DNA from: Methanococcoides sp052057775
GTDB lineage: Archaea; Halobacteriota; Methanosarcinia; Methanosarcinales; Methanosarcinaceae
Reading direction: 5' to 3'
Assembly: GCF_052057775.1 (NCBI RefSeq)
Contig: NZ_CP195121.1
Location: 496,001-560,000 of the forward strand
Length of the DNA stretch: 64,000 bases
The notes under the pieces are model-generated. The model saw nothing but the letters and a program-made list of their open reading frames with translations, was not told where the DNA came from and did not search any database. Every line of letters begins with the position of its first letter. Positions within the stretch are counted from its first letter, which is position 1. The position numbers and the translations under genes were made by a program. Shown piece after piece: positions 44,656 through 57,172 of this stretch.

Positions 44656-44714
44656 GAACAAGGTTTTTAATTAATTAATACCATCCTACGCGGTAGTAAT
44701 TAACAGGTGATCAT

Positions 44715-45065
44715 ATGATTCCAGGTATGGGCGGAAGGGGTATGAACCCCAAAAAGGTCAAGCAGATGATGAAACAGATGGGCATCAACATCGACGAGAT
44801 CGAAGATGTGGAACAGGTCATCATAAGGACCGCGGACAAGGATATAGTATTCAACGATGCAAGTGTCACTATCATGAATGCACAGGGAGTTGACACCTAT
44901 CAGGTGACAGGTACTCCTCAGGAAGTACCACGTGAGGTGCAGATCCCTGAAGATGATGTGAGACTTGTGGCAGAGCAGACCGGCGCAAGCGAAGAGACTG
45001 CCCTTGAAGCTCTCAAGAATGCTAACGGGGATCTGGCAGAAGCAATTCTTGCCCTTTCCTCATGA
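44715..45065 (+). CDS. nac: Nascent polypeptide-associated complex protein (archaeal NAC)
   Basis: 116 aa. N-terminal MNPKKVKQMMKQMGINIDEI (ribosome-binding start), the NAC beta domain (VIIRTADKDIVFNDASVTIM, YQVTGTPQEV), and a C-terminal UBA domain (VRLVAEQTGASEETALEALK). Archaeal NAC is a homodimer that binds nascent chains at the ribosome. A hairpin terminator follows the stop. Confidence 0.96.
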   Translation: MIPGMGGRGMNPKKVKQMMKQMGINIDEIEDVEQVIIRTADKDIVFNDASVTIMNAQGVDTYQVTGTPQEVPREVQIPEDDVRLVAEQTGASEETALEALKNANGDLAEAILALSS

Positions 45066-45090
45066 ACCCTTAATGGGTTCTTCTTTTTTA
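45064..45090 (+). terminator. Hairpin and T-run after nac
   Basis: GAACCC-TTAAT-GGGTTC overlaps the stop codon of nac and is followed by TTCTTTTTTA, a clear stem and T-run. Confidence 0.75.
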
Positions 45091-45170
45091 TTATCTCTAG
45101 ATTGAGTCTTTTTAGAATATTGGAGAATTATATTTATACAGTGCATCTGTATATCCATCCTTATTGACAT

Positions 45171-46565
45171 ATGGAAAAGAGGATAGAGATGACAGAAGAA
45201 ATAGCAGATACCAACCGTGAACAATTAGCTACAAGGATGGGGTTCCTGCTTGTTTCTGCAGGATGTGCCATAGGTCTTGGAAACATCTGGCGTTTCCCTT
45301 TCATTGCAGGAAAATACGGAGGTGCAGCCTTTGTTCTCTTTTATCTAGCATTCCTTCTCATTCTCGGATTGCCAATACTCATAATGGAGTTTGCTACCGG
45401 AAGGGCAGGAAGGCGGAACATTGCAGGATCCCTGCGAAATCTTGAGCCAAATGGAAAAAGATGGCATCTGTTCGGATATATTGCCATCATAGGAAATGTT
45501 ATCCTGCTTATGTTCTATACGACGGTTGCAGGATGGGGATTTGCATATTTCTATTACATGGTAGAAGGTAGTTTCATCTATCTTGACCCTTCGGAAATAG
45601 GTGTATTCTTCGATCTGTTCATGGGAAGGACCATGGAAATGATAACCTGGATGGCACTGGTGGTCGGCATAGGAACATTCATATGTTCAGTAGGTCTGCA
45701 AAAAGGAGTTGAAAGGGCCGGTAAAGTGATGATGTCAGGGCTTTTCTTTATCCTGATAATACTTGTACTTCGTTCTGTGACCCTTCCCGGTGCTGCTGAA
45801 GGCATCAGTTTTTACCTTGAACCTGACTTTTCAAGCCTTAGCTGGGAGGGGATCTATGCTGCCATGACCCAGGCGTTCTTCACTTTGAGCGTTGGTGTCG
45901 GGGGGATGACAATCTTCGGCAGCTATATCAACAGGGATCATTCCCTTACAGGGGAGTCATTGAAGATAACGTTCTTTGACACTGCCATAGCACTTATGGC
46001 AGGGCTAATGATATTCCCGGCTTGTTCTGCCTTTGGGGTTGATGTGGGTTCAGGTCCCGGCCTGCTCTTTGTAACATTACCGAACGTTTTCAACCAGATG
46101 CCAGCAGGTGTTTTGTGGGGAACCCTCTTCTTCCTGTTCCTTGCCTTTGCCTCAATGTCAACTGTAATGGGTATCACAGAGAACGTAATAGCTTTTACAA
46201 TGGACGAATGGGGATGGAAAAGAAGGAAGGCATCGATCATGAGCGGAGTTGCAATATTCGTTCTGTCCATACCATGTTGCCTGGGTTTCGGACCATTGAG
46301 CTGGTTCAAGCCTTTTGGAGAAGGAACGTCCATTCTTGATCTGGAAGATTTCATCTTTACTAACAATATCCTTCCGATAGGTGCACTTACACTGGTGCTA
46401 TTCTGCAGTTACAGTTTCGGATGGGGATGGAATAATTTTATCCAGGAGACCGATCACGGGAAAGGAATAAAATTCCCAAAACAGGCAAAACCATATATAA
46501 AGTACATACTGCCACTGATAATAATCTTCATACTTGTCAGAGGATGGATAGGCACACTATCCTAA
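45171..46565 (+). CDS. Sodium-dependent transporter of the SNF/NSS family
   Basis: 464 aa with 11-12 membrane segments. The first helix motif LVSAGCAIGLGNIWRFPF and the second GGAAFVLFYLAFLLILGLPIL are the sodium and substrate site regions of NSS transporters (LeuT fold). Archaeal members import amino acids or osmolytes; the substrate is not determinable here. Start at 45171 (MEKRIEMTEEI) or 45189; a TATA-like ATATTTATACA at 45128-45138 predicts a start near 45160, which allows the first ATG. A second-half motif, SFGWGWNNFIQETD, is also typical of this group. Confidence 0.92.
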   Translation: MEKRIEMTEEIADTNREQLATRMGFLLVSAGCAIGLGNIWRFPFIAGKYGGAAFVLFYLAFLLILGLPILIMEFATGRAGRRNIAGSLRNLEPNGKRWHLFGYIAIIGNVILLMFYTTVAGWGFAYFYYMVEGSFIYLDPSEIGVFFDLFMGRTMEMITWMALVVGIGTFICSVGLQKGVERAGKVMMSGLFFILIILVLRSVTLPGAAEGISFYLEPDFSSLSWEGIYAAMTQAFFTLSVGVGGMTIFGSYINRDHSLTGESLKITFFDTAIALMAGLMIFPACSAFGVDVGSGPGLLFVTLPNVFNQMPAGVLWGTLFFLFLAFASMSTVMGITENVIAFTMDEWGWKRRKASIMSGVAIFVLSIPCCLGFGPLSWFKPFGEGTSILDLEDFIFTNNILPIGALTLVLFCSYSFGWGWNNFIQETDHGKGIKFPKQAKPYIKYILPLIIIFILVRGWIGTLS

Positions 46566-46585
46566 AATATAAAGGGGAAAAGAGA

Positions 46586-48019
46586 TCAGGATCCAAGTCC
46601 AAGGGACTTCAATACTGAATGATATTCATCAACAGGCATCCTTGAGTAAAATGCACGTTTGACAACCTCGCTCAGGGAGGGATGGATATCCATTCCATGG
46701 ACAATGGGAGCTATGTTTACCCCCGGTGTGTTCATGAGAGTTATCATCTGATGAACAAGAACAGATGCCTGTGGCCCGATTATGTGTGCCCCAAGCAACA
46801 TATTAGTGGAGTTGTCCAGTATGACCTTGACAAAATAATCCTCAAGAGCCATGGCCATGCCTTTGCCTGTATCCTCGAATCTCTGGAAACCGATGGAAAT
46901 ATTCTCTTTACCATATTGTTCCACGGCTTCTGCTTCACCCATTCCCACGCCGGCGATCTCCGGGTAGGAAAATATCGCATGGGGTACTGCATGGTAATCA
47001 ACACTTACATCGGCATTGAGAACGGAGTTCTGGTAGGCAACAGTGGATTCATAGTTGCCCACGTGTTTAAAAAGGAATTTACCATTGGCATCACCAAAGG
47101 CCCAGACATTGGGACAGCTCGTTTCCATATGGTCATTTACCTTTATCCAGCCCCTCTCATCAGTCTCAATGTCCCCTTTTTCAGGATGAAGGATATCTGT
47201 GTTCGGGCTTCTGCCGGTGGCCACAAGGATCTCATCCGCCAATATCTCTTTTTTTTTACCGGAGTTCCTGTCCTTTGCAATGATCTTCTTCCGGTTACCC
47301 GATAATTGAACTCCTTCAACCTCATGATCTGTAAGTATGGTCATGTACTTTTGCATCTTCTTTTTTGCAAGTTCACTTATCTCCGGCTCTTCCTGGGAAA
47401 TGATCCTTGAACTGCGTCCGATTATAGTTACATCGGAACCCATGGCGGAAAAGAAATGACCATATTCAGCAGCTATGTAGCCACCACCTATGATAGCAAG
47501 ACTCTTTGGTAAGGATCTCAGTTCCAGAACTGTGTCGCTTGTGAGATAACCTGCATCTTCCAGACCTTTGACAGGAGGGATCATGGGTCTTGATCCTATG
47601 CTAAGGTAGATCATTCTAGATGTGATCGTCTCATCGCCGACCTTAAGAACATATGATTCTACGAACTCCACAGTATCCTCATAGTAATCCATCTTAGGAC
47701 TTGAAGAGAGCCCATCGTGGATCATATCAATATCCTGTCCGATGGAAGATCGCATCCTTTCCATGATAAAATTGAAGTCTATGCTCCTGATCTCAGCATC
47801 AATACCGAACTTACCTGCCCTTCCGATCTCCCTAACAAGTTCTGCAGGATAAAGCAGCATCTTGGAAGGAATACAGCCCCTTGTCAAACAGATACCGCCC
47901 GGCTTGTCCTTATCAATGACAGCCACTTTCATCTCAGGATTATCCTGCATCATCAGGCCAACATAGTTCATACCAGAACCGCTGCCTATCACTATCAGAT
48001 CATATTCTTTCATCTGCAC
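46586..48019 (-). CDS. FAD-dependent pyridine nucleotide-disulfide oxidoreductase (dihydrolipoamide dehydrogenase-like)
   Basis: 477 aa. FAD site DLIVIGSGSGMNYVGL, redox cysteines in GGICLTRGCIPSKMLL (CX4C), NAD site LAIIGGGYIAAEYGHFF, second FAD motif CPNVWAFGDANGKF, and the C-terminal His in GMDIHPSLSEVVKRAF. This is the class I disulfide reductase layout (dihydrolipoamide, mycothione or coenzyme A disulfide type). No pyruvate dehydrogenase or glycine cleavage genes are adjacent, so the disulfide substrate is unknown. The HPSLSE end resembles the mercuric reductase/lipoamide branch. The start has weak upstream signals. Confidence 0.88.
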   Translation of the reverse strand: MQMKEYDLIVIGSGSGMNYVGLMMQDNPEMKVAVIDKDKPGGICLTRGCIPSKMLLYPAELVREIGRAGKFGIDAEIRSIDFNFIMERMRSSIGQDIDMIHDGLSSSPKMDYYEDTVEFVESYVLKVGDETITSRMIYLSIGSRPMIPPVKGLEDAGYLTSDTVLELRSLPKSLAIIGGGYIAAEYGHFFSAMGSDVTIIGRSSRIISQEEPEISELAKKKMQKYMTILTDHEVEGVQLSGNRKKIIAKDRNSGKKKEILADEILVATGRSPNTDILHPEKGDIETDERGWIKVNDHMETSCPNVWAFGDANGKFLFKHVGNYESTVAYQNSVLNADVSVDYHAVPHAIFSYPEIAGVGMGEAEAVEQYGKENISIGFQRFEDTGKGMAMALEDYFVKVILDNSTNMLLGAHIIGPQASVLVHQMITLMNTPGVNIAPIVHGMDIHPSLSEVVKRAFYSRMPVDEYHSVLKSLGLGS

Positions 48020-48150
48020 ACCCCAAATTAAAGTATAAAGATATTATAAATGCTTCTTTGTTATATATGATGCTCTTTCAGAAAAGCGACATCAGTTAAA
48101 AGCAGTTAGAACAAAATATCGAAAGATTGAAAAATAATAGTATCTCAAAA

Positions 48151-48525
48151 TCAATTACCGGAAATGAACTTCAGCTTGTCCTTGACAAGAGCTTCCAGGT
48201 CATCAAGATTATTGCATTCATTTATTTCATCAGATGCGACCAGCAGGTCAAGTCTCTGACCCCTTTCAAGATATACGCATGGGAATGAGACACCGGGATA
48301 ATTATATTTTTCATGGAACTCGTCCCTGTGCAAGAAGACCACCGGAACAGGAAGATCATTCACAAAGGACTTCCACTCGCCCTTCATACCAGTATTACTA
48401 TGAGTGATGGCACAAAGATTACATTCATATTCCGAAGGAGAAACTATCTTGTGGATATAGTCTTTCATCTCATTGACCAGACCACTGTCTGCATTGTAGA
48501 CGAAAATTATTGACACTTTGCTCAT
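48151..48525 (-). CDS. Small uncharacterised protein, possibly thioredoxin-fold
   Basis: 124 aa. The chain alternates strand and helix: VSIIFVYNADSGLVNEMKDY at the start, then SEYECNLCAITHSN, VPVVFLHRDEFHE, and a C-terminal helix. The first strand/helix and the CX2C pair (CNLC) recall a thioredoxin-like fold with the cysteines moved from the usual place. I do not recognise a family. It is a single leftward gene before the rRNA cluster. Confidence in coding is good; function unknown. Confidence 0.65.
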   Translation of the reverse strand: MSKVSIIFVYNADSGLVNEMKDYIHKIVSPSEYECNLCAITHSNTGMKGEWKSFVNDLPVPVVFLHRDEFHEKYNYPGVSFPCVYLERGQRLDLLVASDEINECNNLDDLEALVKDKLKFISGN

Positions 48526-48729
48526 AGAATTACCCTCGTCCCTAGTAATAATTTAGGGTTCAATGGGATATAAGTTTAAAGTTTATTTTACCTGTCCATC
48601 AATCGAATCAAAAGCTGGCGGTCATTAATACAAAGATCAGGACTTTAAACTACCAGAATCAGAAATTCTTAAGAAAAAATCAAACCCAAAGCTAGTGGAT
48701 GTAGATCAAGTTAAAAGAATAAGGTAATA

Positions 48730-48861
48730 GAGTGAGCACAGCAGCGATGTAGATTTCCCAAGGACTCTCGTACCTCAGTACAGTAAACAACGTGGGCAGG
48801 CTTATCTTCTGTGTTCGGAATGGGAACAGGAGTTGCCCTGCCGCTGTGGCCGCCGTACTCA
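48730..48861 (-). rRNA. 5S rRNA, distal copy
   Basis: Nearly identical to the second 5S at 49112. On the minus strand it begins GAGTACGGCGGCCACAGCGG and ends about GCTGTGCTCACTC, so the ends pair as 5S helix I. Compared with the other copy it differs at four places, of which one pair is compensatory (see findings). Ends are approximate. It lies after tRNA-Cys and probably shares its promoter. Confidence 0.92.
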
Positions 48862-48881
48862 AACTCATATTGATGAATGAA

Positions 48882-48953
48882 AGCCAAGGTCCGGATTCGA
48901 ACCGGAATGAAATCGCTCTGCAGGCGATTGCGTAGCCGCTCCGCCACCTTGGC
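48882..48953 (-). tRNA. tRNA-Cys (GCA)
   Basis: 72-nt cloverleaf on the minus strand: acceptor GCCAAGG paired with CCTTGGC; anticodon stem ATCGC/GCGAT with loop CTGCAGA (anticodon GCA); T-arm TCCGG-TTCGAAT-CCGGA; discriminator U. CCA is not encoded. It sits between the two 5S genes. Confidence 0.96.
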
Positions 48954-48983
48954 ATTTGAACGAACCCTAATAGGCAATACAGA

Positions 48984-48992
48984 CATATAAGC
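48984..48992 (-). promoter_or_regulatory. TATA box for tRNA-Cys and distal 5S
   Basis: Minus strand CTTATATGT lies about 26 bases before a predicted start near 48962, nine bases before tRNA-Cys. This suggests tRNA-Cys plus 5S form a transcription unit separate from the main rRNA operon. Confidence 0.5.
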
Positions 48993-49111
48993 CTTTACAT
49001 TGCGACAGGGCAGTACATACTTTAAGCAGAACCAAAGATGAATGTTAAAATTCTGAAAAAGATAAAGACACAGCTCATGGGTTGTAGCAAATCAAGAAAA
49101 GTTAAGGTAAA

Positions 49112-49244
49112 GAGTGAGCATAGCAGCGATGTAGATTTCCCAAGGACTCTCGTACCTCAGTACAGTAAACAACGTGGGCAGGCTTATCTTCTGTGTTCGG
49201 AATGGGAACAGGAGTTGCCCTGCCGCTATGGCCGCTATACTCAC
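49112..49244 (-). rRNA. 5S rRNA, operon copy
   Basis: Lies directly after the 23S gene on the minus strand. It begins GAGTATAGCGGCCATAGCGG and ends about GCTATGCTCACTC, pairing as helix I. It differs from the distal copy at four positions. Ends approximate. Confidence 0.93.
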
Positions 49245-49273
49245 TTCTAATACTGGAAATGATCATGTTAATT

Positions 49274-49300
49274 ATATCACATATCAGATTTCGCCTGGAC
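49274..49300 (-). other. 23S rRNA processing stem, trailer strand
   Basis: The transcribed trailer pairs with the leader at 52244-52270: UCUGAUAUGU and AUAU segments, a 4-bp central helix GGCG (49295-49292), the 3-nt bulge AAA (49291-49289) and GUCCA. Together with the leader this forms a bulge-helix-bulge motif for the splicing endonuclease. Confidence 0.85.
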
Positions 49301-49304
49301 AGAG

Positions 49305-52225
<2,921 letters not shown>

Positions 52226-52243
52226 CAGAGTCCATCTCACTTT

Positions 52244-52270
52244 GTCCAGTGAGCGTCTGATATGTAATAT
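52244..52270 (-). other. 23S rRNA processing stem, leader strand
   Basis: Leader partner of the trailer at 49274-49300. The central helix strand is CGCU (52255-52252), the bulge is CAC (52251-52249), and UGGAC closes the lower helix. The upper helix is 15 bp with one G-U pair. Confidence 0.85.
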
Positions 52271-52378
52271 ATACATGATCTCATAGTGCCCAAAATCGGG
52301 GAATGGGCACATCCATCCTTCCCAAGCAATATTACTTGCTCGGTGCACTTGATGATTTGTGAATCGTAATTGATCCAA

Positions 52379-52451
52379 TGGACTTGCTGGGATTCGAACC
52401 CAGGGCCTTCGCCTTGCAAAGGCGACGATCTTCCAACTGATCTACAAGCCC
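52379..52451 (-). tRNA. tRNA-Ala (UGC) in the 16S-23S spacer
   Basis: 73-nt cloverleaf on the minus strand: acceptor GGGCTTG paired with CAAGTCC (one G-U), anticodon loop TTTGCAA with anticodon UGC in a TCGCC/GGCGA stem, T-arm with GGTTCGAATCC. Discriminator A; no encoded CCA. The spacer tRNA-Ala(UGC) is usual in euryarchaeal rRNA operons. Confidence 0.96.
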
Positions 52452-52497
52452 TCGCTCTCGTTCTACCAGCGAAATCTTGTTTCATTGAAAGTGGTTT

Positions 52498-52533
52498 GTT
52501 GAATGTGGCAGTCTTTCGATTTCTGACTGATAG
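52498..52533 (-). other. 16S rRNA processing stem, trailer strand
   Basis: 36 nt that pair with the leader at 54158-54193. From the 5' end: CUAUCAGUCAGAAAU, then central helix CGAA (52518-52515), bulge AGA (52514-52512), then CUGCCACAUUCAAC. This is a canonical bulge-helix-bulge half. Confidence 0.9.
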
Positions 52534-52562
52534 CGGTGATCCGCTTTGTGCGGATCTTGCTT

Positions 52563-54037
<1,475 letters not shown>

Positions 54038-54157
54038 TTATTTGTTAAAGCACACAAATTTGGAAGTTAACTAAGAATTGTCGGAAAAGAACTCTATTTA
54101 ATTAGAGAGTTGTTTTCTATGCACAATAGTTGGTTAGTTCTTTGATAGATAATATCA

Positions 54158-54193
54158 CTATCAGTCAGAATTAACCGAACTGCCACATTCAAC
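54158..54193 (-). other. 16S rRNA processing stem, leader strand
   Basis: Pairs with the trailer at 52498-52533. From the 5' end: GUUGAAUGUGGCAG, central helix UUCG (54179-54176), bulge GUU (54175-54173), then AAUUCUGACUGAUAG with one A-A mismatch. The two 3-nt bulges around a 4-bp helix are the recognition form of the archaeal splicing endonuclease. Confidence 0.9.
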
Positions 54194-54290
54194 GTCAGAC
54201 CGGAAAAGCTCCGGTCTCCACCAATGATTTTGATTTGGAGGTGATTGAATTCCTCGCACGTTGTGCGGGATTCCCTAGATACATTCCATC

Positions 54291-54300
54291 GTATATATAC
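54291..54300 (-). promoter_or_regulatory. rRNA operon promoter P1 (TATA box)
   Basis: The palindromic GTATATATAC lies about 100 bases before the 16S leader stem on the minus strand and predicts a start near 54269. It can be read from both strands. Hairpins lie on either side (CCTTCCG-ATT-CGGAAGG at 54300-54316; GACCGGA/TCCGGTC at 54198-54216). Confidence 0.6.
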
Positions 54301-54374
54301 CTTCCGATTCGGAAGGTTGCTGCACATTTTTGGAGAATGTGCAAGATACACGAAGAATGTATAGCGTTTTTCGA

Positions 54375-54424
54375 GCTCACAACCCGACCGTGTCAGAATC
54401 GACACCGACCGGCTAATTGTGAGC
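54375..54424 (-). repeat. Long hairpin in the rRNA leader
   Basis: GCTCACAA (54375-54382) pairs with TTGTGAGC (54417-54424), with an inner GTGTC/GACAC stem. If transcription begins at the upstream TATA box, the message would start almost exactly at this hairpin. Another stem, TGCACATT/AATGTGCA, lies at 54321-54343. Confidence 0.6.
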
Positions 54425-54441
54425 ATCCCTACAACAGCAGC

Positions 54442-54453
54442 CTCATATATATA
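54442..54453 (-). promoter_or_regulatory. rRNA operon promoter P2 (upstream TATA box)
   Basis: Minus strand GTATATATATGA; predicts a start near 54422. With the box at 54291-54300 this gives tandem promoters for the operon, known from haloarchaeal rRNA operons. Confidence 0.55.
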
Positions 54454-54513
54454 CGTTGCGTGACACGGTGTGACAGGGGTTTATGTTGAGGAGGATTTAG
54501 GGCAATATACAAC

Positions 54514-54639
54514 ATGAGATCTGCGGATTTTTTAAGAAGGCCACAAAATACAACATTTGCAATGAAGATCAGGAAGATTTACCCTAAATCGATATCAATC
54601 GAGGTTAAACCTAATTTTGGGATAAAATCTGACCAATGA
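54514..54639 (+). CDS. Candidate 41-aa ORF upstream of leuA (weak)
   Basis: ORF from ATG at 54514 encoding 41 aa, basic, with AMKIRKIYPKSISIEVKP in the middle. GAGGAGG lies about 18 bases before, too far for a standard ribosome site. The stop overlaps an ATG of a six-codon frame that carries the strong ribosome site of the next small ORF. Coding is not shown; listed because the 350 bases before leuA otherwise contain no known gene. Confidence 0.2.
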   Translation: MRSADFLRRPQNTTFAMKIRKIYPKSISIEVKPNFGIKSDQ

Positions 54640-54643
54640 AGAA

Positions 54644-54676
54644 AGGAGGACAATGATTGCCCTGACTCGACCTCCT
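54644..54676 (+). promoter_or_regulatory. Ribosome site within a possible hairpin
   Basis: AGGAGG (54644-54649) can pair with CCTCCT (54671-54676), enclosing the start codon at 54653. If the stem forms, it would hide the ribosome site of the small ORF that follows, in the style of a translational switch. Confidence 0.3.
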
Positions 54677-54757
54677 GCGCCCCGCATTGCCGTAACCCTT
54701 CAAAGGATGTTACCAATTCCGGATCAAAATCTAAAAGATGATAATACTAATATATAG
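54653..54757 (+). CDS. Candidate 34-aa ORF upstream of leuA
   Basis: ORF from ATG at 54653, 34 aa, starting MIALTRPPAPRIAVTL, with AAAGGAGG at 54642-54649, the strongest type of ribosome site in the window, at proper spacing. It ends about 70 bases before the leuA ATG. It has four leucines but no run, so a classic attenuation leader is not obvious. It could be a small protein, a leader peptide or chance. Confidence 0.35.
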   Translation: MIALTRPPAPRIAVTLQRMLPIPDQNLKDDNTNI

Positions 54758-54828
54758 TAAAAATTCCGGGAATCTGACAAACACCATTCCCTATTTATAC
54801 TATTAATCATGTAGTATATACGATTATT

Positions 54829-56374
54829 ATGGATACAACTACACAACTGAGGGATCGCTTTTTACGGCGATAAACCGATACGAGACCGAAAGATAAGCAT
54901 TTTTGACACAACTCTTCGTGACGGCGAACAAACCCCCGGTGTATCCCTTACTCCTGAGCAAAAGATAGAGATAGCTCACCAGCTTGCAAAGCTTGGAGTG
55001 GATACTATCGAGGCAGGGTTCCCGATCGCCTCTGCAGGCGACATGGAATCCGTGCGCAACATCGCAACCGCAGGCCTTACTTCAGAGGTATGCGGACTTG
55101 CACGTGTTCTCACAAAAGACCTTGATGCCTGTATCGATGCAGACGTAGGAATGATACACACCTTTGTTTCCACATCTGACATCCAGAGGATACACACTAT
55201 CAAGAAGAGCCGTGAAGAGGTCATTGAAATGGCGACCAATGCCGTAGAGTATATCAAGGACCACGGCATGCGCTGCATGTTCTCCGCAATGGACGCGACC
55301 CGAACGGATATGGATTACCTGATCGAGGTCTACAAAGCGGTGGAAGGTGCAGGGTGTGACATAATAAACGTCCCTGATACTGTAGGAGTTATAGCTCCTT
55401 CAGGCATGTATCGCCTGATCAGTGAGCTGGACAAGGAGATCAATATCACCATCGACACTCACTGCCACAATGACTTCGGACTTGCCGTAGCAAACAGCCT
55501 CATGGCCATCGAAGCCGGTGCAAGACAGGCACAGGTTACGGTCAACGGGCTCGGGGAGCGTGCAGGAAATGCCGATCTTGCGGAAACCGTGATGAGCCTA
55601 CATTCTATTTATGGTGCAAAGACGAACATCAACACAGAATACATCGTTGAGACAGCACGTATGGTGGAGCGTTACACAGGAGTTGCCATCCCGCCACACA
55701 TGCCGGTCGTCGGAGAGAACGCATTTGCCCATGAATCAGGCATACACACACACGGCGTCCTGGAGAACTCCGATACCTTCGAACCAGGCATAATGACACC
55801 GGAAATGGTTGGCCACACACGAAGGATAGTACTTGGAAAACATGCAGGAAGGCATGCAGTACTCAGGTCTCTCCAATCTGCGAACATCAATCCTACCGAC
55901 GAACAGCTCGATGCCATCATCAGTAAGGTAAAAGTGCTTGCAGACAAAGGCAAACGCATAACCGATGCAGACCTCTATGCAATAGCATTCGACATCCTCG
56001 GTAAACCTGAAGGAATGCCGGTCATCGACCTCAAGGAGGTCAGTGTGATGACAGGAAACGTCACCACATCCACAGCTGTTGTAAAGGCCCTGGTCAATGG
56101 AACCGAGCGCATCACATCCGATGTTGGTGTCGGACCGGTAGATGCAGCCCTGAAGGCCGTTGAGACCCTTATCGGTAAACACGCATCAAGCGTAAGCATA
56201 CATGACTTCCGTATAGAAGCTGTGACCGGCGGTGCAGATGCACTGGCAGAAGTGATTATCGGTGTACAGGACAAGAACGGCAGGATAGTCACTGCCCGCG
56301 CCGCGAACGCGGATATTGTACTGGCATCGGTAGAAGCGCTCGTAACAGCTATTAACATGCTCCTTAAAACATAA
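54829..56374 (+). CDS. leuA: 2-Isopropylmalate/citramalate synthase family protein, frame broken near start
   Basis: The body (DTTLRDGEQTPGVSLTPEQK, DTHCHNDFGLAVANS with the metal-binding HCHND, GLGERAGNADL, and FAHESGIHTHGVL) is a LeuA-type synthase with the regulatory C-terminal domain. It joins acetyl-CoA to a 2-oxo acid. The body frame has no start codon before GTG 54998, which is too late because it cuts off DTTLRDG. An ATG at 54829 gives MDTTTQLRDRF in another frame. Reading the five Ts at 54859-54863 as four joins them to FYGDKPIRDRKISIFDTTL, giving about 515 aa. LeuA, CimA and AksA cannot be told apart here. A TATA-like TTTATACT lies at 54794-54801. Confidence 0.85.
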
Positions 56375-56379
56375 GGGGC

Positions 56380-57135
56380 ATGCAAGAGGTCATCGATTCG
56401 CACTGTCACCTTGATTTTCCGAAATTCAACCGTGACCGTGACGAAGTAATTGAAAGAGCACGCAATGCGGGTGTTGTTGAAATGGTCAATTCAGGCATTG
56501 ACCTGAAGACCAACAACTCAACACTCGCACTTGCAAGACAATATGATTTTATCCATCCTACACTGGGCCTTAGCCCGCTTGTTGTCTCCCATTACGGTAA
56601 CGAGGTTGCCGACGAGATCCTTCTACAACTTGAGCAGCACGCCGAGGAGAGCATTGCCATCGGCGAAGCAGGTCTTGATTATCATTACTACAAGGACAGC
56701 AAGGAAAGGGAACACCAGAAAGAGTACTTCAGGAAGGTTATCGAAATAGCAGAATGCTACGATAAACCTCTGGTGATCCACGGGAGGGAAGCCGAAGAAG
56801 ATTCCTTTGAGATGGTAAGGGACCTCGATAAGGTCATTTTCCACTGCTATGGCGGTTCTATGGATACCGCCGCCATGATAACAGATGCCGGATACTACAT
56901 CTCAATTCCAACCATCGTATGTTTTTCGGACCACCACAGGTCCATAGCCGAAAATGTCCCGCTGGACAGGATACTGATCGAGACCGACAGCCCTTACCTG
57001 TCCCCAAGAAAAGGGCGCAACGAACCGGCATTTGTCCGGGATACCCTTCCCGTGATCGCGGAAGCACAGGGAAGAGAAGAAGACAAAGTTGCAAAGGCAA
57101 CCCTTAAAAATACAAGAAGTGTATTTGGTCTTTAA
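56380..57135 (+). CDS. tatD: TatD-family metal-dependent hydrolase
   Basis: 251 aa TIM-barrel deoxyribonuclease-like. Metal motifs are IDSHCHLDFPKFNRD, AIGEAGLDYHYY, KPLVIHGREAE, VIFHCYGG and LIETDSPYLSPRKGRNEP, all in TatD order. It follows leuA by 5 bases and is probably co-transcribed with it and the next MBL gene. Archaeal TatD members degrade DNA in vitro, but the biological role is not settled. Confidence 0.95.
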   Translation: MQEVIDSHCHLDFPKFNRDRDEVIERARNAGVVEMVNSGIDLKTNNSTLALARQYDFIHPTLGLSPLVVSHYGNEVADEILLQLEQHAEESIAIGEAGLDYHYYKDSKEREHQKEYFRKVIEIAECYDKPLVIHGREAEEDSFEMVRDLDKVIFHCYGGSMDTAAMITDAGYYISIPTIVCFSDHHRSIAENVPLDRILIETDSPYLSPRKGRNEPAFVRDTLPVIAEAQGREEDKVAKATLKNTRSVFGL

Positions 57136-57172
57136 GATAGATCAAAGTAGATATAACCAAAGGAGACTCATA

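Noticed and set aside
54998..56374. Reading leuA as a complete 458-aa gene starting at GTG 54998
   Set aside because: It removes the DTTLRDGEQ active-site start that lies in the same frame just upstream, so the gene must begin earlier.
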